Source: JBGPLJ01 sp963826145 (GTDB lineage: Bacteria; Pseudomonadota; Gammaproteobacteria; Steroidobacterales; Steroidobacteraceae). Taken from it: a stretch of 64,000 nucleotides of DNA. The notes beneath the pieces were generated by a model. It ran no database searches. It saw only the letters and a list, made by a program, of their open reading frames with translations, and had not been told where the DNA came from. The translations under genes were made by a program, and so were the position numbers. The stretch spans positions 992,001 through 1,056,000 of the forward strand of contig CAWGVW010000002.1 of assembly GCA_963826145.1 (NCBI GenBank). The letters run 5' to 3'. Below, piece by piece: positions 1-6,900 of this stretch (the first letter of the stretch is position 1; each line of letters starts with the position of its first letter).

Positions 1-11
1 GGACGTTATAC
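1..11 (+). repeat. attC site, 3' end only (R' box)
   Basis: The window opens inside an attC site: GGAC followed by the R' box GTTATAC at 5-11. The bases from 5 onward match the reverse complement of the end of cassette 1 at 14 of 16 positions, marking this as the left end of cassette 1. Confidence 0.8.
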
Positions 12-34
12 GGCGCGGATTGCGGTCTAGTCAC

Positions 35-232
35 ATGAAGGTTCGCGAAGTGATCCGACTTCTCGAGCAGGACGGCTGGCGGCACGTGCGAACGCGCGGC
101 AGTCATCGGCAATATCAGCATTCTGTAAAGCCCGGGACGGTAACGGTGGCCGGGAAGCCCAGTATTGACGTGCCTCCGGGCACGCTGAATAGTATTCTCA
201 AGAGTGCCGGTCTGAAGAAAACGCAGGAGTGA
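35..232 (+). CDS. hicA: HicA family toxin (mRNA interferase)
   Basis: This 65-residue protein has the HicA double-stranded-RNA-binding-like fold signature: an N-terminal VREVIRLLEQDGW segment, then RGSHRQY, which carries the catalytic histidine, and a C-terminal GTLNSILKSAGL helix. HicA toxins cleave mRNA ribosome-independently and are neutralised by HicB. ATG 35 matches the usual family N-terminus (MKV); an in-frame ATG at 20 would add only five residues. It lies three bases upstream of hicB in cassette 1. A second hicAB pair sits at 10712-11124. Confidence 0.93.
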   Translation: MKVREVIRLLEQDGWRHVRTRGSHRQYQHSVKPGTVTVAGKPSIDVPPGTLNSILKSAGLKKTQE

Positions 233-235
233 GCG

Positions 236-451
236 GTGGAGTACCTGGTGGTGGTGGAAAAGGGCGAGGCGAGCTACGGTGCCTACGTACCTGATTTGCC
301 GGGCTGCGTTGCAGTCGCGGAGACTCGGCGCGAGGTAATGAAGCTTATCCGCGAGGGCATCAAGCTTCATATCGAGGCTCTTCGCGAAGCGGGCGATGCA
401 GTTCCTGCACCGACCTCGAAGAGTGAAGTTGTCAAGGTCCGCGCCGCATAA
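236..451 (+). CDS. hicB: HicB family antitoxin (short form)
   Basis: This 71-residue protein starts at GTG 236 and is coupled to hicA. It shows the HicB partial RNase-H fold: EYLVVVEKGEASYGAYVPDLPGC near residues 2-24, then a helix with EGIKLHIEALREAG. It lacks the C-terminal DNA-binding domain of longer HicB proteins, so autoregulation, if present, must use another route. Its TAA stop lies inside the R'' box of the downstream attC, so the recombination site terminates the gene. It should bind and inhibit HicA. Confidence 0.93.
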   Translation: MEYLVVVEKGEASYGAYVPDLPGCVAVAETRREVMKLIREGIKLHIEALREAGDAVPAPTSKSEVVKVRAA

Positions 452-575
452 CAACGCGTTGGAGCGAGAGCGCGGCCATCGGCTTCGGCCGGGACAGTGG
501 AATGTCGAACTTCTCAATAAAGTGCCTCCGATCCACGACAGCGAAGCCGCGCTTCGCTCAACGCGGACGTTATGT
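446..575 (+). repeat. attC1 (130 bp)
   Basis: R'' GCATAAC is at 446-452 and R' GTTATGT at 569-575. The arms AACGCGTTGGAGCG and CGCTCAACGCG pair as the attC hairpin. Crossover is expected after G569. The hicB stop codon is embedded in R''. Confidence 0.93.
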
Positions 576-633
576 GCCATTCGCACACGATTTCCGACTG
601 TGGCAGCATGGTGATCTGTAGGAGGCTATATCC

Positions 634-819
634 ATGTCCACGGCTAAGGAAGAGTTGGCTCGCCTGATCCAGCAACAGCCGGAAGGCAGCTCCTCGGAAG
701 AGATCGTCCGGGAGCTAGCGTTTCACGTCATGGTTCAACGCGGGCTCGCCGATTCGGACGCGAAGCGTGTCATCTCAAGCGATGAGATGAGCCGCCGCAT
801 CCGTTCATGGCACAAATAA
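634..819 (+). CDS. Putative antitoxin of a ParE/RelE-type module
   Basis: This is a 61-residue protein preceded by a strong GGAGG about 10 bases before ATG 634. The sequence (KEELARLIQQQPEGSSSEEIVRELAFHVMVQRGLADSDAKR) resembles the short helical proteins encoded directly upstream of ParE-like toxins, with a C-terminal arm (SSDEMSRRIRSWHK) suited to wrapping the toxin. The gene overlaps the toxin gene by 13 bases, which implies translational coupling. The antitoxin assignment rests on size, position and general resemblance; no DNA-binding domain is obvious. Confidence 0.8.
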   Translation: MSTAKEELARLIQQQPEGSSSEEIVRELAFHVMVQRGLADSDAKRVISSDEMSRRIRSWHK

Positions 820-1100
820 ATTGGACGGCTGAGGCACAACGCTGGCTCGAGGACATCTTCGAGTATATTGCAGCGGACAATCCGCAGGCGGCGGAAGAAA
901 CGGTTCAAGGGATCTATGACCGAGCCCGGACCATCGAGGACTTTCCGGAGATTGGATTCCGCTACCGTGCCTCATCGCGCCACGTGCGTATTCTGATTCA
1001 CGGGCACTACCGCATTGCGTACTTGGTGAAGGACGACGGTGACATCGACGTTCTCGGTGTTTTTCACGGTGCGCTTGATATCAGCCGTTACCAACTGTAG
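807..1100 (+). CDS. ParE/RelE-family toxin
   Basis: This 97-residue protein of the RelE/ParE superfamily has an N-terminal strand INWTAEAQRWLEDIFEYIA, the helix NPQAAEETVQGIYDRARTIEDFPEIG, and the C-terminal strands RILIHGHYRIAYLVKDDGDIDVLGVFHG, followed by ISRYQL. This arrangement is typical of ParE members, which poison DNA gyrase, but mRNA interferase activity cannot be excluded from sequence. The start overlaps the antitoxin gene. The TAG stop lies five bases before the R'' box of attC2. Confidence 0.9.
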   Translation: MAQINWTAEAQRWLEDIFEYIAADNPQAAEETVQGIYDRARTIEDFPEIGFRYRASSRHVRILIHGHYRIAYLVKDDGDIDVLGVFHGALDISRYQL

Positions 1101-1105
1101 ATGGC

Positions 1106-1235
1106 ACATAACAACGCGTTGGAGCGTCCACGCGGCCCGCAGCTTCGGTGAAGGAATCACGATGTTGCAGTTTTGGATAAAGCGGCTTCGCTCTTCGGCA
1201 GTGCTGCCGCGGGCCGCTCAACGCGGACGTTAGGT
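1106..1235 (+). repeat. attC2 (130 bp)
   Basis: R'' ACATAAC is at 1106-1112 and R' GTTAGGT at 1229-1235. Cassette 2 starts GTTATGTGCCAT and ends ATGGCACATAAC, an exact 12 bp inverted match that delimits it. Confidence 0.93.
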
Positions 1236-1268
1236 GCCCGCAAACATCAGCACGGCTACACTCGCGCG

Positions 1269-1508
1269 ATGAGTCCAACAATCTTCCGGGACGGCGGTTT
1301 TCGCTTTTACTTTTTCTCGCGCGAAGAGGCGAGGATGCATGTCCACGTGCAACACGCTGATGGGGAAGCGAAATACTGGCTTGAGCCGGCCCTTGAGCTG
1401 GCCCAGAATTACCGCCTGACGGAGCAGCAGCTGCGTCGGGCCAAATTTCTGATCGAAGAGCACCTAGATGAACTCCGCGGCGCTTGGAAAAAACACTTCG
1501 AAGGCTGA
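1269..1508 (+). CDS. DUF4160 family protein, putative toxin-antitoxin component
   Basis: This 79-residue protein begins MSPTIFRDGGFRFYFFSREEARMHVHV and contains the DUF4160 hallmark of an aromatic-rich strand followed by HVHV and an EAKYWLEP segment. DUF4160 genes are regularly paired with DUF2442 genes, as here, where the next gene overlaps by 41 bases. The pair is widely regarded as a probable toxin-antitoxin or addiction module, but its biochemical activity is not established. ATG 1269 is chosen because it gives the family N-terminus; the longer ORF from 1173 runs into the preceding attC. Confidence 0.85.
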   Translation: MSPTIFRDGGFRFYFFSREEARMHVHVQHADGEAKYWLEPALELAQNYRLTEQQLRRAKFLIEEHLDELRGAWKKHFEG

Positions 1509-1737
1509 GGTGACAAACGTCACCGGCCACGGATTCTGGCTGCTTCTCGACAACGAGGAGCTCTTTGTGCCGTTCTCGGAATTTCCGTGGTTTCGAAACG
1601 CCACAATCGCTCAGCTCACACACGTCGAATGGCCGTCGCCGGGCCATCTCTACTGGCCGACTCTCGACGTTGATCTTGCGGTTGAATCAATTCGTCGGCC
1701 GCACGAGTTTCCACTCGTTTCGAAGGCGGGCACCTAA
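1468..1737 (+). CDS. DUF2442 domain protein, partner of DUF4160
   Basis: This 89-residue protein has the DUF2442 core EVTNVTGHGFWLLLDNEELFVPFSEFPWF and the ending WPTLDVDLAVESIR. DUF2442 proteins are small and usually lie beside a DUF4160 gene. The 41-base overlap with the upstream gene implies coupled translation. The TAA stop is inside the R'' box of attC3. Function is unproven, and an antitoxin or accessory role is inferred from pairing only. Confidence 0.87.
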   Translation: MNSAALGKNTSKAEVTNVTGHGFWLLLDNEELFVPFSEFPWFRNATIAQLTHVEWPSPGHLYWPTLDVDLAVESIRRPHEFPLVSKAGT

Positions 1738-1861
1738 CAACGCGTTGGAGCAAAGCGCGGCGATGCAGCTTCGGTGAAATCACAAGGATGTCGATGATCT
1801 GGATAAATCAACTTCGGTTGGCGTCAGCGGAGCCGCGGCTCGCTCAACGCGGACGTTAGGC
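1732..1861 (+). repeat. attC3 (130 bp)
   Basis: R'' ACCTAAC is at 1732-1738 and R' GTTAGGC at 1855-1861. Cassette 3 starts GTTAGGTGCCCGC and ends GCGGGCACCTAAC, a perfect 13 bp inverted match. The centre contains the GGATAAATCAACTTCG variant. Confidence 0.93.
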
Positions 1862-1868
1862 GCAATAC

Positions 1869-2195
1869 ATGTCCGATACTCGACCGTCATCGAAAGCCTT
1901 CGTATTGCCCCCTGCCTGGCTGCTTCTAGTTGGGGTGGTGCTTTCGCTCGGAATCTTTTCTGGTACGTACTTCGCCTACTTGTCGCGGCACGAAACGCAT
2001 GCCCTTGGCAGTTACTTTCCGCTGGCCATTGGCGTCAGCTCATTCTTCTTGCTCATGTCCGTTGTCGCCTACTTGGCTGTTTCGTCGCAGACCTTGTTGG
2101 GGCGCATTGCCAAGGCAGTGGGCCTCGCACTGACTGCGACGGCCGTGTTCCTTCTGATTTTCCTGTTTCTCGTGCTGAATACACTGGGCTCATGA
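1869..2195 (+). CDS. Small integral membrane protein, unknown function
   Basis: This 108-residue protein has three predicted hydrophobic segments: residues about 15-36 (AWLLLVGVVLSLGIFSGTYFAYL), 48-70 (FPLAIGVSSFFLLMSVVAYLAV) and 82-104 (VGLALTATAVFLLIFLFLVL). The soluble loops are short and contain no recognisable motif. It is the only gene of cassette 4 and begins eight bases after the R' box, so the leader is minimal and expression probably depends on upstream transcription. I do not recognise the family. Confidence 0.72.
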   Translation: MSDTRPSSKAFVLPPAWLLLVGVVLSLGIFSGTYFAYLSRHETHALGSYFPLAIGVSSFFLLMSVVAYLAVSSQTLLGRIAKAVGLALTATAVFLLIFLFLVLNTLGS

Positions 2196-2214
2196 ATGTT
2201 GTCACTCCCATTGC

Positions 2215-2344
2215 GCCTAACAACGCGTTGGAGCGAGAGCGCGGCCGGCAGCTTCGGTGAGGGCAGAGCAATGAGCAGGATTTGGATAAAGTGGCTTCCA
2301 TGTGCGGCAGAGATGCCGCGCTTCGCTCAACGCGGACGTTAGAC
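2215..2344 (+). repeat. attC4 (130 bp)
   Basis: R'' GCCTAAC is at 2215-2221 and R' GTTAGAC at 2338-2344. Cassette 4 starts GTTAGGCGCAAT and ends ATTGCGCCTAAC, a perfect 12 bp inverted match. Confidence 0.93.
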
Positions 2345-2396
2345 GCCAACGGCACTCCGCGGTAGCATCGGCGATGACGGTTCAATTGGGTGGCAT

Positions 2397-2606
2397 ATGT
2401 CAATAGTTAGTGACCCCGAGATTATGGGCGGAACACCGGTTCTTGTCGGAACGCGCGTCCCGTTCCAAACCCTGCTGGACTATCTCGAGGCGGGCTCCTC
2501 GCTTGCGGAGTTCCTGGAGGACTTCCCCAGCGTCTCGCGCGAGCTCGCGGTCGCCGCCCTTCAGGAGGCCGGCGACCTCGCCGTCTCCCGTGCGCGTGTT
2601 GCTTGA
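2397..2606 (+). CDS. DUF433 protein, antitoxin-like
   Basis: This 69-residue DUF433 protein has the typical sequence SDPEIMGGTPVLVGTRVPFQTLLDYLEAG, then a helical tail with FPSVSRELAVAALQEAG. DUF433 is a winged-helix-like fold that partners DUF5615 PIN-like proteins, together forming a VapBC-style module. The downstream DUF5615 gene overlaps it by 17 bases. A diverged second copy of the pair lies in cassette 8. By analogy it should be the DNA-binding antitoxin that represses the module. Confidence 0.9.
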   Translation: MSIVSDPEIMGGTPVLVGTRVPFQTLLDYLEAGSSLAEFLEDFPSVSRELAVAALQEAGDLAVSRARVA

Positions 2607-2910
2607 CGAGTGCGTTCCGAAGCGCCTGCGGAGCGAGCTGTCGCAGCATTCCGTCAAGACCGTAACAGAATCGGGCTGGGCCGGAATAAAGAACGGCGAC
2701 CTCCTCAGGCTTGCCGCGGCCGACTTCGACTGCTTCGTGACTGTCGATCGAAATCTGCAATTCCAGCAGTCAACGTCCGCGCTTCCGATAGCAGTCGTCG
2801 CGATTCGTGCACGGAGCAATAGTATCGACTCGCTGCGGCCCCTGATGCCGGAAGTTCGCGCGATCCTCGACGTCATCAAGCGTGGCGAATTCAAAGTGGT
2901 TGGCGTCTAA
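2590..2910 (+). CDS. DUF5615 PIN-like protein, putative toxin
   Basis: This 106-residue protein starts at GTG 2590, giving the family N-terminus VRVLLDECVP. PIN-like acidic residues are visible: D-E in LLDECVP near residue 6, and DFDCFVTVDRNLQFQQ near residue 45. PIN-fold proteins are metal-dependent nucleases. The overlap with DUF433 and the shared cassette support a toxin-antitoxin role. The TAA stop lies in the R'' box of attC5. About half of the residues match the cassette 8 homologue by eye. Confidence 0.87.
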   Translation: MRVLLDECVPKRLRSELSQHSVKTVTESGWAGIKNGDLLRLAAADFDCFVTVDRNLQFQQSTSALPIAVVAIRARSNSIDSLRPLMPEVRAILDVIKRGEFKVVGV

Positions 2911-3033
2911 CAACGCGTTGGAGCGAGCTCGCGGCCGCAGCTTCGGTGAGGCAACAAGGATGTCGATGATGTGGATCAATCAGCTTCGATCAGCGTCTGC
3001 GATGCCGCGGCTCGCTCAACGCGGACGTTAGAC
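2905..3033 (+). repeat. attC5 (129 bp)
   Basis: R'' GTCTAAC is at 2905-2911 and R' GTTAGAC at 3027-3033. Cassette 5 starts GTTAGACGCCAAC and ends GTTGGCGTCTAAC, a perfect 13 bp inverted match. The centre carries GTGGATCAATCAGCTTCGATC. Confidence 0.93.
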
Positions 3034-3036
3034 AGC

Positions 3037-3510
3037 ATGCGCAAGATGATTGAACGAGCCGGGTCCGCCGACATTCCCGCTTTGGTCGACCTCATGAGCC
3101 AGTTCTATGCGGAATCGAGTCATAGCCTAGATCGAGCGTGGGCCGAGGCGAGTTTCAAGCGTCTTTTGCGAGACGAAGTGCGAGGAGCGGTATGGATTGC
3201 GAGCCGAGGCTCGGAACCTGCCGGGCATGTCGTGCTGGCCCTGACACACAGCATGGAGTATGGCGGTCTCGCCGGCATCATTGATGACCTGTTCGTTCGA
3301 CCGCGGTTTAGGCGCCAGGGTATCGGATCGGCGCTGCTGGCCGCACTCTTCGGCATGTGCCGCGCGCGCCATGTGGTGGCCGTTCACGTCGAGGTCAGCC
3401 CGGACAATGTTGGCGCGTTGGCGCTGTACCATTCTTTCGGACTCTGTGGCCATAGCGTTGAGCGTCGAATGTTGACCGCCCAACTCGGCACGGAAGAGCA
3501 TGCTGTCTAA
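3037..3510 (+). CDS. GNAT family N-acetyltransferase
   Basis: This 157-residue protein shows the GNAT acetyl-CoA-binding motif A: DDLFVRPRFRRQGIGSALLAAL around residues 83-104 (Q/R-x-x-G-x-G/A pattern), followed by VHVEVSPDNVGALALYHSFGL. The substrate cannot be read from sequence. ATG 3037 lies four bases after the R' box, and ATG 3046 is an alternative start. The stop TAA is inside R'' of attC6. The cassette ends match perfectly over 14 bp even though this includes the first codon and the last codons of the gene. Confidence 0.9.
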   Translation: MRKMIERAGSADIPALVDLMSQFYAESSHSLDRAWAEASFKRLLRDEVRGAVWIASRGSEPAGHVVLALTHSMEYGGLAGIIDDLFVRPRFRRQGIGSALLAALFGMCRARHVVAVHVEVSPDNVGALALYHSFGLCGHSVERRMLTAQLGTEEHAV

Positions 3511-3633
3511 CAATGCGTTGGAGCAAAGCGCGGCCGGCAGCTTCGGAAAGGGTAAAGGGATGTTGCAGTTCAGAACAAAGTGGCTTCGTTGTGGGGCAGA
3601 GTTGCCGCGCGTCGCTCAACGCGGACGTTAGAC
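3505..3633 (+). repeat. attC6 (129 bp)
   Basis: R'' GTCTAAC is at 3505-3511 and R' GTTAGAC at 3627-3633. Cassette 6 starts GTTAGACAGCATGC and ends with its exact reverse complement (14 bp). Confidence 0.93.
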
Positions 3634-3679
3634 CGCATCGGTTCGAGAATCGGCCGCGTGTACAAGGGAGGAAATTCCG

Positions 3680-4153
3680 ATGACTGCGCTGATTGCCGCA
3701 CAACTGATCGCGCTCGTCTCGACGGGCCTGATCGCAGGAATATTCCTTGGGCATCGTGCCGGCGTCTCTCGCGCCTTTACCCACCTGGCTCCGGGCAGCT
3801 TCATTCAACTTCAGCAGATCATTCACCAAATGTTTCAGCGCATGATGCCGCCCCTTGTGCTTGCTGCGGTGATTGGCACGCTCACTTGGACCGTGCTTCT
3901 TCGCGTTCACGGGCCCGCCCGCGCTTACGGGCTACTGGTGCTGGCGTCGCTTAGCTTGCTGGTTGCAGCCGGGCTGACGAGAGCCGTCAATATCCCAATT
4001 AACCGGCGACTCATGACATGGAACAGCGAAGCACCTCCACCTGACTTCGCCCAGGTCTGGGTCCGATGGGAGCGCATCCACTCGATTCGCACTGTCCTCG
4101 CGGCAATCGCCTTGGTGTGCCAAGTGCTCGCCCTGACTGTGATCGCTCAGTGA
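3680..4153 (+). CDS. DUF1772 / anthrone oxygenase-like membrane protein
   Basis: This 157-residue membrane protein has a GGAGG ribosome site eight bases before ATG 3680. Four hydrophobic segments are visible (residues about 3-24, 55-75, 84-104 and 135-155). The conserved DUF1772 pattern is present: VNIPINRRLMTWN at about 107-119, then PPPDFAQVWVRWERIHSIRT. Some family members are anthrone oxygenases, but most are uncharacterised. It is the sole gene of cassette 7. The family is reasonably clear and the enzymatic role is not. Confidence 0.8.
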   Translation: MTALIAAQLIALVSTGLIAGIFLGHRAGVSRAFTHLAPGSFIQLQQIIHQMFQRMMPPLVLAAVIGTLTWTVLLRVHGPARAYGLLVLASLSLLVAAGLTRAVNIPINRRLMTWNSEAPPPDFAQVWVRWERIHSIRTVLAAIALVCQVLALTVIAQ

Positions 4154-4182
4154 TTCCCGTGAGGCTATTGGCCTGGCATGCG

Positions 4183-4312
4183 GTCTAACAACGTGTTGGA
4201 GCGAGAGCGCGGCCGGCAGCTTCGGTGAGGTATCAGGGATGTGCAGGTTTTGGATCAATCAGCTTCGATGTGCGGCAGCGATGCCGCGCTTCGCTCAACG
4301 CGGACGTTGGAC
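4183..4312 (+). repeat. attC7 (130 bp)
   Basis: R'' GTCTAAC is at 4183-4189 and R' GTTGGAC at 4306-4312. Cassette 7 starts GTTAGACCGCAT and ends ATGCGGTCTAAC. The left arm has AACGTGTTGG instead of AACGCGTTGG. Confidence 0.92.
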
Positions 4313-4390
4313 GCCGACTTGGACACGGCTCCCCGGTCGCGGTAACGTTAGCGGATAAGCGAATCAATCATTTCTTCCTCGCGGGACATA

Positions 4391-4567
4391 ATGGGCGGCA
4401 CGCCTGTATTTGCCGGTACACGCGTCCCCATTCAAACGCTGCTCGATTACCTCGAGGCGGGTGAGAGTATCGACGACTTTCTCGAAGGCTTCCCCAGCGT
4501 GTCCCGAGCGCAGGTCATCAGCTTTCTTGAGCGAGCCGCGACACTTGCCGTGACCGACGCTGCGTGA
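4391..4567 (+). CDS. DUF433 protein (second copy), start codon in doubt
   Basis: This DUF433 antitoxin-like protein has MGGTPVFAGTRVPIQTLLDYLEAGESIDDFLEGFPSVSRAQV at its core. From ATG 4391 it is 58 residues and lacks the usual 10 N-terminal residues. Upstream in frame the codons still read SIISSSRDI, aligning with SIVSDPEI of the first copy, but the position equivalent to that copy's ATG is GAA, and a TAG lies a few codons earlier. Either a shortened protein is made or a non-standard start (ATC/ATT) is used. It overlaps the DUF5615 gene by four bases (GTGA). Confidence 0.8.
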   Translation: MGGTPVFAGTRVPIQTLLDYLEAGESIDDFLEGFPSVSRAQVISFLERAATLAVTDAA

Positions 4568-4884
4568 AGGTCCTGCTGGACGAATGCGTCGATCGCCGCC
4601 TTGCGGCGCATCGTCGCTTGTTCGAGGTCGTGACGGTCGACGGACAGGGATGGAAGGGAATTGCGAACGGCGAGTTGCTTACCCTGGCGGAATCCGAGTT
4701 TGACGTCTTCGTAACAGTCGACCGCAACCTCGCGTTTCAGCAGCATCTGCCGAAGTTCTCGATCGCGGTGATGCTGCTGGCAGCGCGCAGCAACCGCCTT
4801 GCCGATCTGGTTGCACTTGTCCCCGAGCTAGTTCAAGCCATCCCGGTTGCTAAACGCGGCGTAGTAACAAAGGTCGGCGTCTAA
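4564..4884 (+). CDS. DUF5615 PIN-like protein (second copy), putative toxin
   Basis: This 106-residue protein from GTG 4564 (overlapping the DUF433 stop as GTGA) has KVLLDECVD at the N-terminus and EFDVFVTVDRNLAFQQHL in the middle, the same acidic positions as the first copy at 2590. It ends KRGVVTKVGV, parallel to KRGEFKVVGV of that copy. It is a putative PIN-type ribonuclease toxin of a VapBC-like pair. The stop is in R'' of attC8. The divergence between the two copies indicates independent acquisition or old duplication, not a recent array expansion. Confidence 0.88.
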   Translation: MKVLLDECVDRRLAAHRRLFEVVTVDGQGWKGIANGELLTLAESEFDVFVTVDRNLAFQQHLPKFSIAVMLLAARSNRLADLVALVPELVQAIPVAKRGVVTKVGV

Positions 4885-5008
4885 CAACGCGTTGGAGCGA
4901 GAGCGCGGCCGGCAGCCTCGTTGAGGGAATAGGGATGTTGCAGCTCTGGATAAAGTGGCTTCGATTCGCGGCAGCGATGCCGCGCTTCGCTCAACGCGGA
5001 CGTTATGT
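4879..5008 (+). repeat. attC8 (130 bp)
   Basis: R'' GTCTAAC is at 4879-4885 and R' GTTATGT at 5002-5008. Cassette 8 starts GTTGGACGCCGAC and ends GTCGGCGTCTAAC, matching at 12 of 13 positions. Confidence 0.93.
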
Positions 5009-5030
5009 GGCTTAATTCAACCGGTCGCAG

Positions 5031-5471
5031 ATGACCTTGGCGTCTGCACACTCCGCGCAGCGACCCACCGGCGTTGTGTTACTCGCTCCCTTGTTCATTG
5101 TTGGCGTGCTCGCGAGTGGACTTTCGGCCCTTTCATTGCTCTTACCTGGCAGCATTCTCGATCCGATGTGGCGTCTCAATCCGCAGGCCCACCGTGTGTT
5201 CTCGCATCTTGGTCTGTGGGGACCGACGCTACTTCTCATCGTATGCCTATCGTGCGGGGCTGCGGCGTATGGTTTTTTGAGCGGCCGGGTTTGGGGGCTT
5301 CGTCTCGGTGTCGGCCTGTTGCTCTTGAATATGGCCGGCGACCTTGTTAACTCCGTATCAGGCGTCGAGCCTCGTGCGCTGCTGGGCGTTCCGGTGGTCG
5401 GTCTGATCCTCTGGTATCTTTCATCGCGCCCGGTGCGAGAACACTTCAATCTGTCTCGGGGCGCCACATAA
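5031..5471 (+). CDS. Integral membrane protein, unknown function
   Basis: This 146-residue protein has four hydrophobic stretches: about residues 14-40 (VVLLAPLFIVGVLASGLSALSLLLPG), 58-82 (LGLWGPTLLLIVCLSCGAAAYGFL), 88-105 (LRLGVGLLLLNMAGDLVN) and 113-130 (LLGVPVVGLILWYLSS). No catalytic motif is seen. It is the only gene of cassette 9, and its TAA stop is within R'' of attC9. I do not recognise a named family. Confidence 0.75.
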   Translation: MTLASAHSAQRPTGVVLLAPLFIVGVLASGLSALSLLLPGSILDPMWRLNPQAHRVFSHLGLWGPTLLLIVCLSCGAAAYGFLSGRVWGLRLGVGLLLLNMAGDLVNSVSGVEPRALLGVPVVGLILWYLSSRPVREHFNLSRGAT

Positions 5472-5595
5472 CAACGCGTTGGAGCGAGCGCGCGACCGGT
5501 AGCGTCGATGAGGCAACACGGATGTCGATGTTTTGGATAAAGCAGCTTCGATCAGCGTCCGCGCTGCCGCGGCTCGCTCAACGTGGACGTTAGGC
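5466..5595 (+). repeat. attC9 (130 bp)
   Basis: R'' ACATAAC is at 5466-5472 and R' GTTAGGC at 5589-5595. Cassette 9 starts GTTATGTGGC and ends GCCACATAAC (10 bp). The right arm reads AACGTGGAC instead of AACGCGGAC. Confidence 0.92.
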
Positions 5596-5616
5596 CTCAC
5601 TGAGGAGGTGTCTCCG

Positions 5617-6192
5617 ATGTCGCGAGCAATCGTCTTATCTGTTTGGATCCTCGGTGCAATTTCTCAGCCCATTGCTGCCGACGAAATTCAGGGTTGGCAC
5701 TTGTCGGGTAGCAATCGAGCCGGCTACTCGATTGCGTTAGATCGCGTGGCTCCGCACTCGGGCGCGATTAGCGCCCTCCTGGCCTCAAAGGTCGAAGCAC
5801 TGACCGGCTTCGGTACATTGATGCAAGAAACGCGCGGCGAGAAACTGAAGGGAAAACGCGTGCGATTTACGGCCTATATTAGGACCGAAGGTGTCAAAGA
5901 GTATGCTGGCCTGTGGATGCGTGTTGATGGAACAGGTGACACACCGCTCGCCTTTGACAACATGCAGGACCGGCCAATTAAGGGCGATACAGCATGGGCT
6001 CCTTACAGTATCGTTCTTGATGTTCCCGCAGATGCGTCGATGGTTGCCTTTGGCGTCGTACTTAAGGGGCCTGGAAGAGTTTGGCTTGACTCCGCAATGT
6101 TCGAAACCGTGCCCGACACGGAACGCCAAACCGCTTTGACGCCACCCCCGACCTTGCCCGCAATGCCGATCAATCTCGACTTTGAGCAGTGA
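5617..6192 (+). CDS. Secreted protein with a carbohydrate-binding-like beta fold
   Basis: This 191-residue protein follows GAGGAGG upstream of ATG 5617. The N-terminus SRAIVLSVWILGAISQPIAADE is a cleavable signal peptide. The mature part has the rhythm of galactose-binding or CBM-like jelly-roll modules: RAGYSIALDRVAPHSGAISALLASK, then LKGKRVRFTAYIRTEGVKEYAGLWMRVDG, AWAPYSIVLDVPADASMVAFGVVLKGPGRVWLDSAMFETV. Similar modules often precede other domains, but here the module stands alone. The last line NLDFEQ ends two bases before R''. The ligand is unknown. Confidence 0.75.
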   Translation: MSRAIVLSVWILGAISQPIAADEIQGWHLSGSNRAGYSIALDRVAPHSGAISALLASKVEALTGFGTLMQETRGEKLKGKRVRFTAYIRTEGVKEYAGLWMRVDGTGDTPLAFDNMQDRPIKGDTAWAPYSIVLDVPADASMVAFGVVLKGPGRVWLDSAMFETVPDTERQTALTPPPTLPAMPINLDFEQ

Positions 6193-6193
6193 G

Positions 6194-6323
6194 GCCTAAC
6201 AACGCGTCGGAGCGAGCTCGCGGCGGGTAGCTGCGGTGAGGTTAGAAGGATGTCGATGATGTGGATCAATCAGCTTCGTTTGGTGTCCGCACCGCCGCGG
6301 CTCGCTCAACGCGGACGTTAGGC
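6194..6323 (+). repeat. attC10 (130 bp)
   Basis: R'' GCCTAAC is at 6194-6200 and R' GTTAGGC at 6317-6323. Cassette 10 starts GTTAGGCCTCACTG and ends with its exact reverse complement (14 bp). Confidence 0.93.
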
Positions 6324-6446
6324 GTCACGACGTGCCGCCTGCCTATCTGTCTCCGGGAGCCACTGTACCCGCCGAGGAGTGGCTACGAAGGCATTGCATG
6401 AACATCCTTCGTAGCGGGCCGTGTTAGTTCTAAGGAGGTACGTCCA

Positions 6447-6875
6447 GTGAATATCGATGAACAGGACATTCGTAAGGGTGTTGCCGCCTGGGAGGCATCG
6501 TGGAACAAACACGATATGAATGAAATGGCCACTCTTCTAGCAGAGGATTCTGAGTGGGTAAATGTGGTCGGCATGTGGTGGCGAGGTCGCTCGGATGTGA
6601 GGCAGGCGCACGTGGTTTATCACAATACAATCTTCAAGGAGACCCCCTGTCACGCACAGGAAGTTACGGTTCGGTTTGTGACCCCCGATGTTGCAATCGC
6701 CAGCGTTAGGTGGAGAAAAGGCAGCTTCCTTGCTCCGAACGGAGATACATATCCCGAAGCGGAAGACATGATGTCCATGCTCTGGGTAAGACAAGGCGGC
6801 AAGTGGCTCATAGCTCTCGGACACAACACAACAATTGATGCCAACGTTCAACAGTTCAATCCCATTAGGCACTAG
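6447..6875 (+). CDS. SnoaL-like / SgcJ-EcaC type NTF2-fold protein
   Basis: This 142-residue protein starts at GTG 6447 behind a perfect AAGGAGG. The sequence (IRKGVAAWEASWNKHDMNEMATLLAEDSEWVNVVGMWWRGRSDVRQAH) is typical of the DUF4440/SnoaL NTF2-like fold, and WLIALGHNTTID matches the C-terminal strands. Such proteins form cone-shaped dimers with a hydrophobic pocket, and activities range from isomerases to binding proteins, so no substrate is proposed. About 120 bases between the R' box of attC10 and the gene hold no other ORF and may contain a promoter. Confidence 0.85.
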   Translation: MNIDEQDIRKGVAAWEASWNKHDMNEMATLLAEDSEWVNVVGMWWRGRSDVRQAHVVYHNTIFKETPCHAQEVTVRFVTPDVAIASVRWRKGSFLAPNGDTYPEAEDMMSMLWVRQGGKWLIALGHNTTIDANVQQFNPIRH

Positions 6876-6900
6876 TCAGTCGAGGTCCTATGGTCTTGAC

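Noticed and set aside
1173..1508. Longer version of the DUF4160 protein from 1173
   Set aside because: It would translate the right half of attC2, and the family N-terminus begins at ATG 1269.
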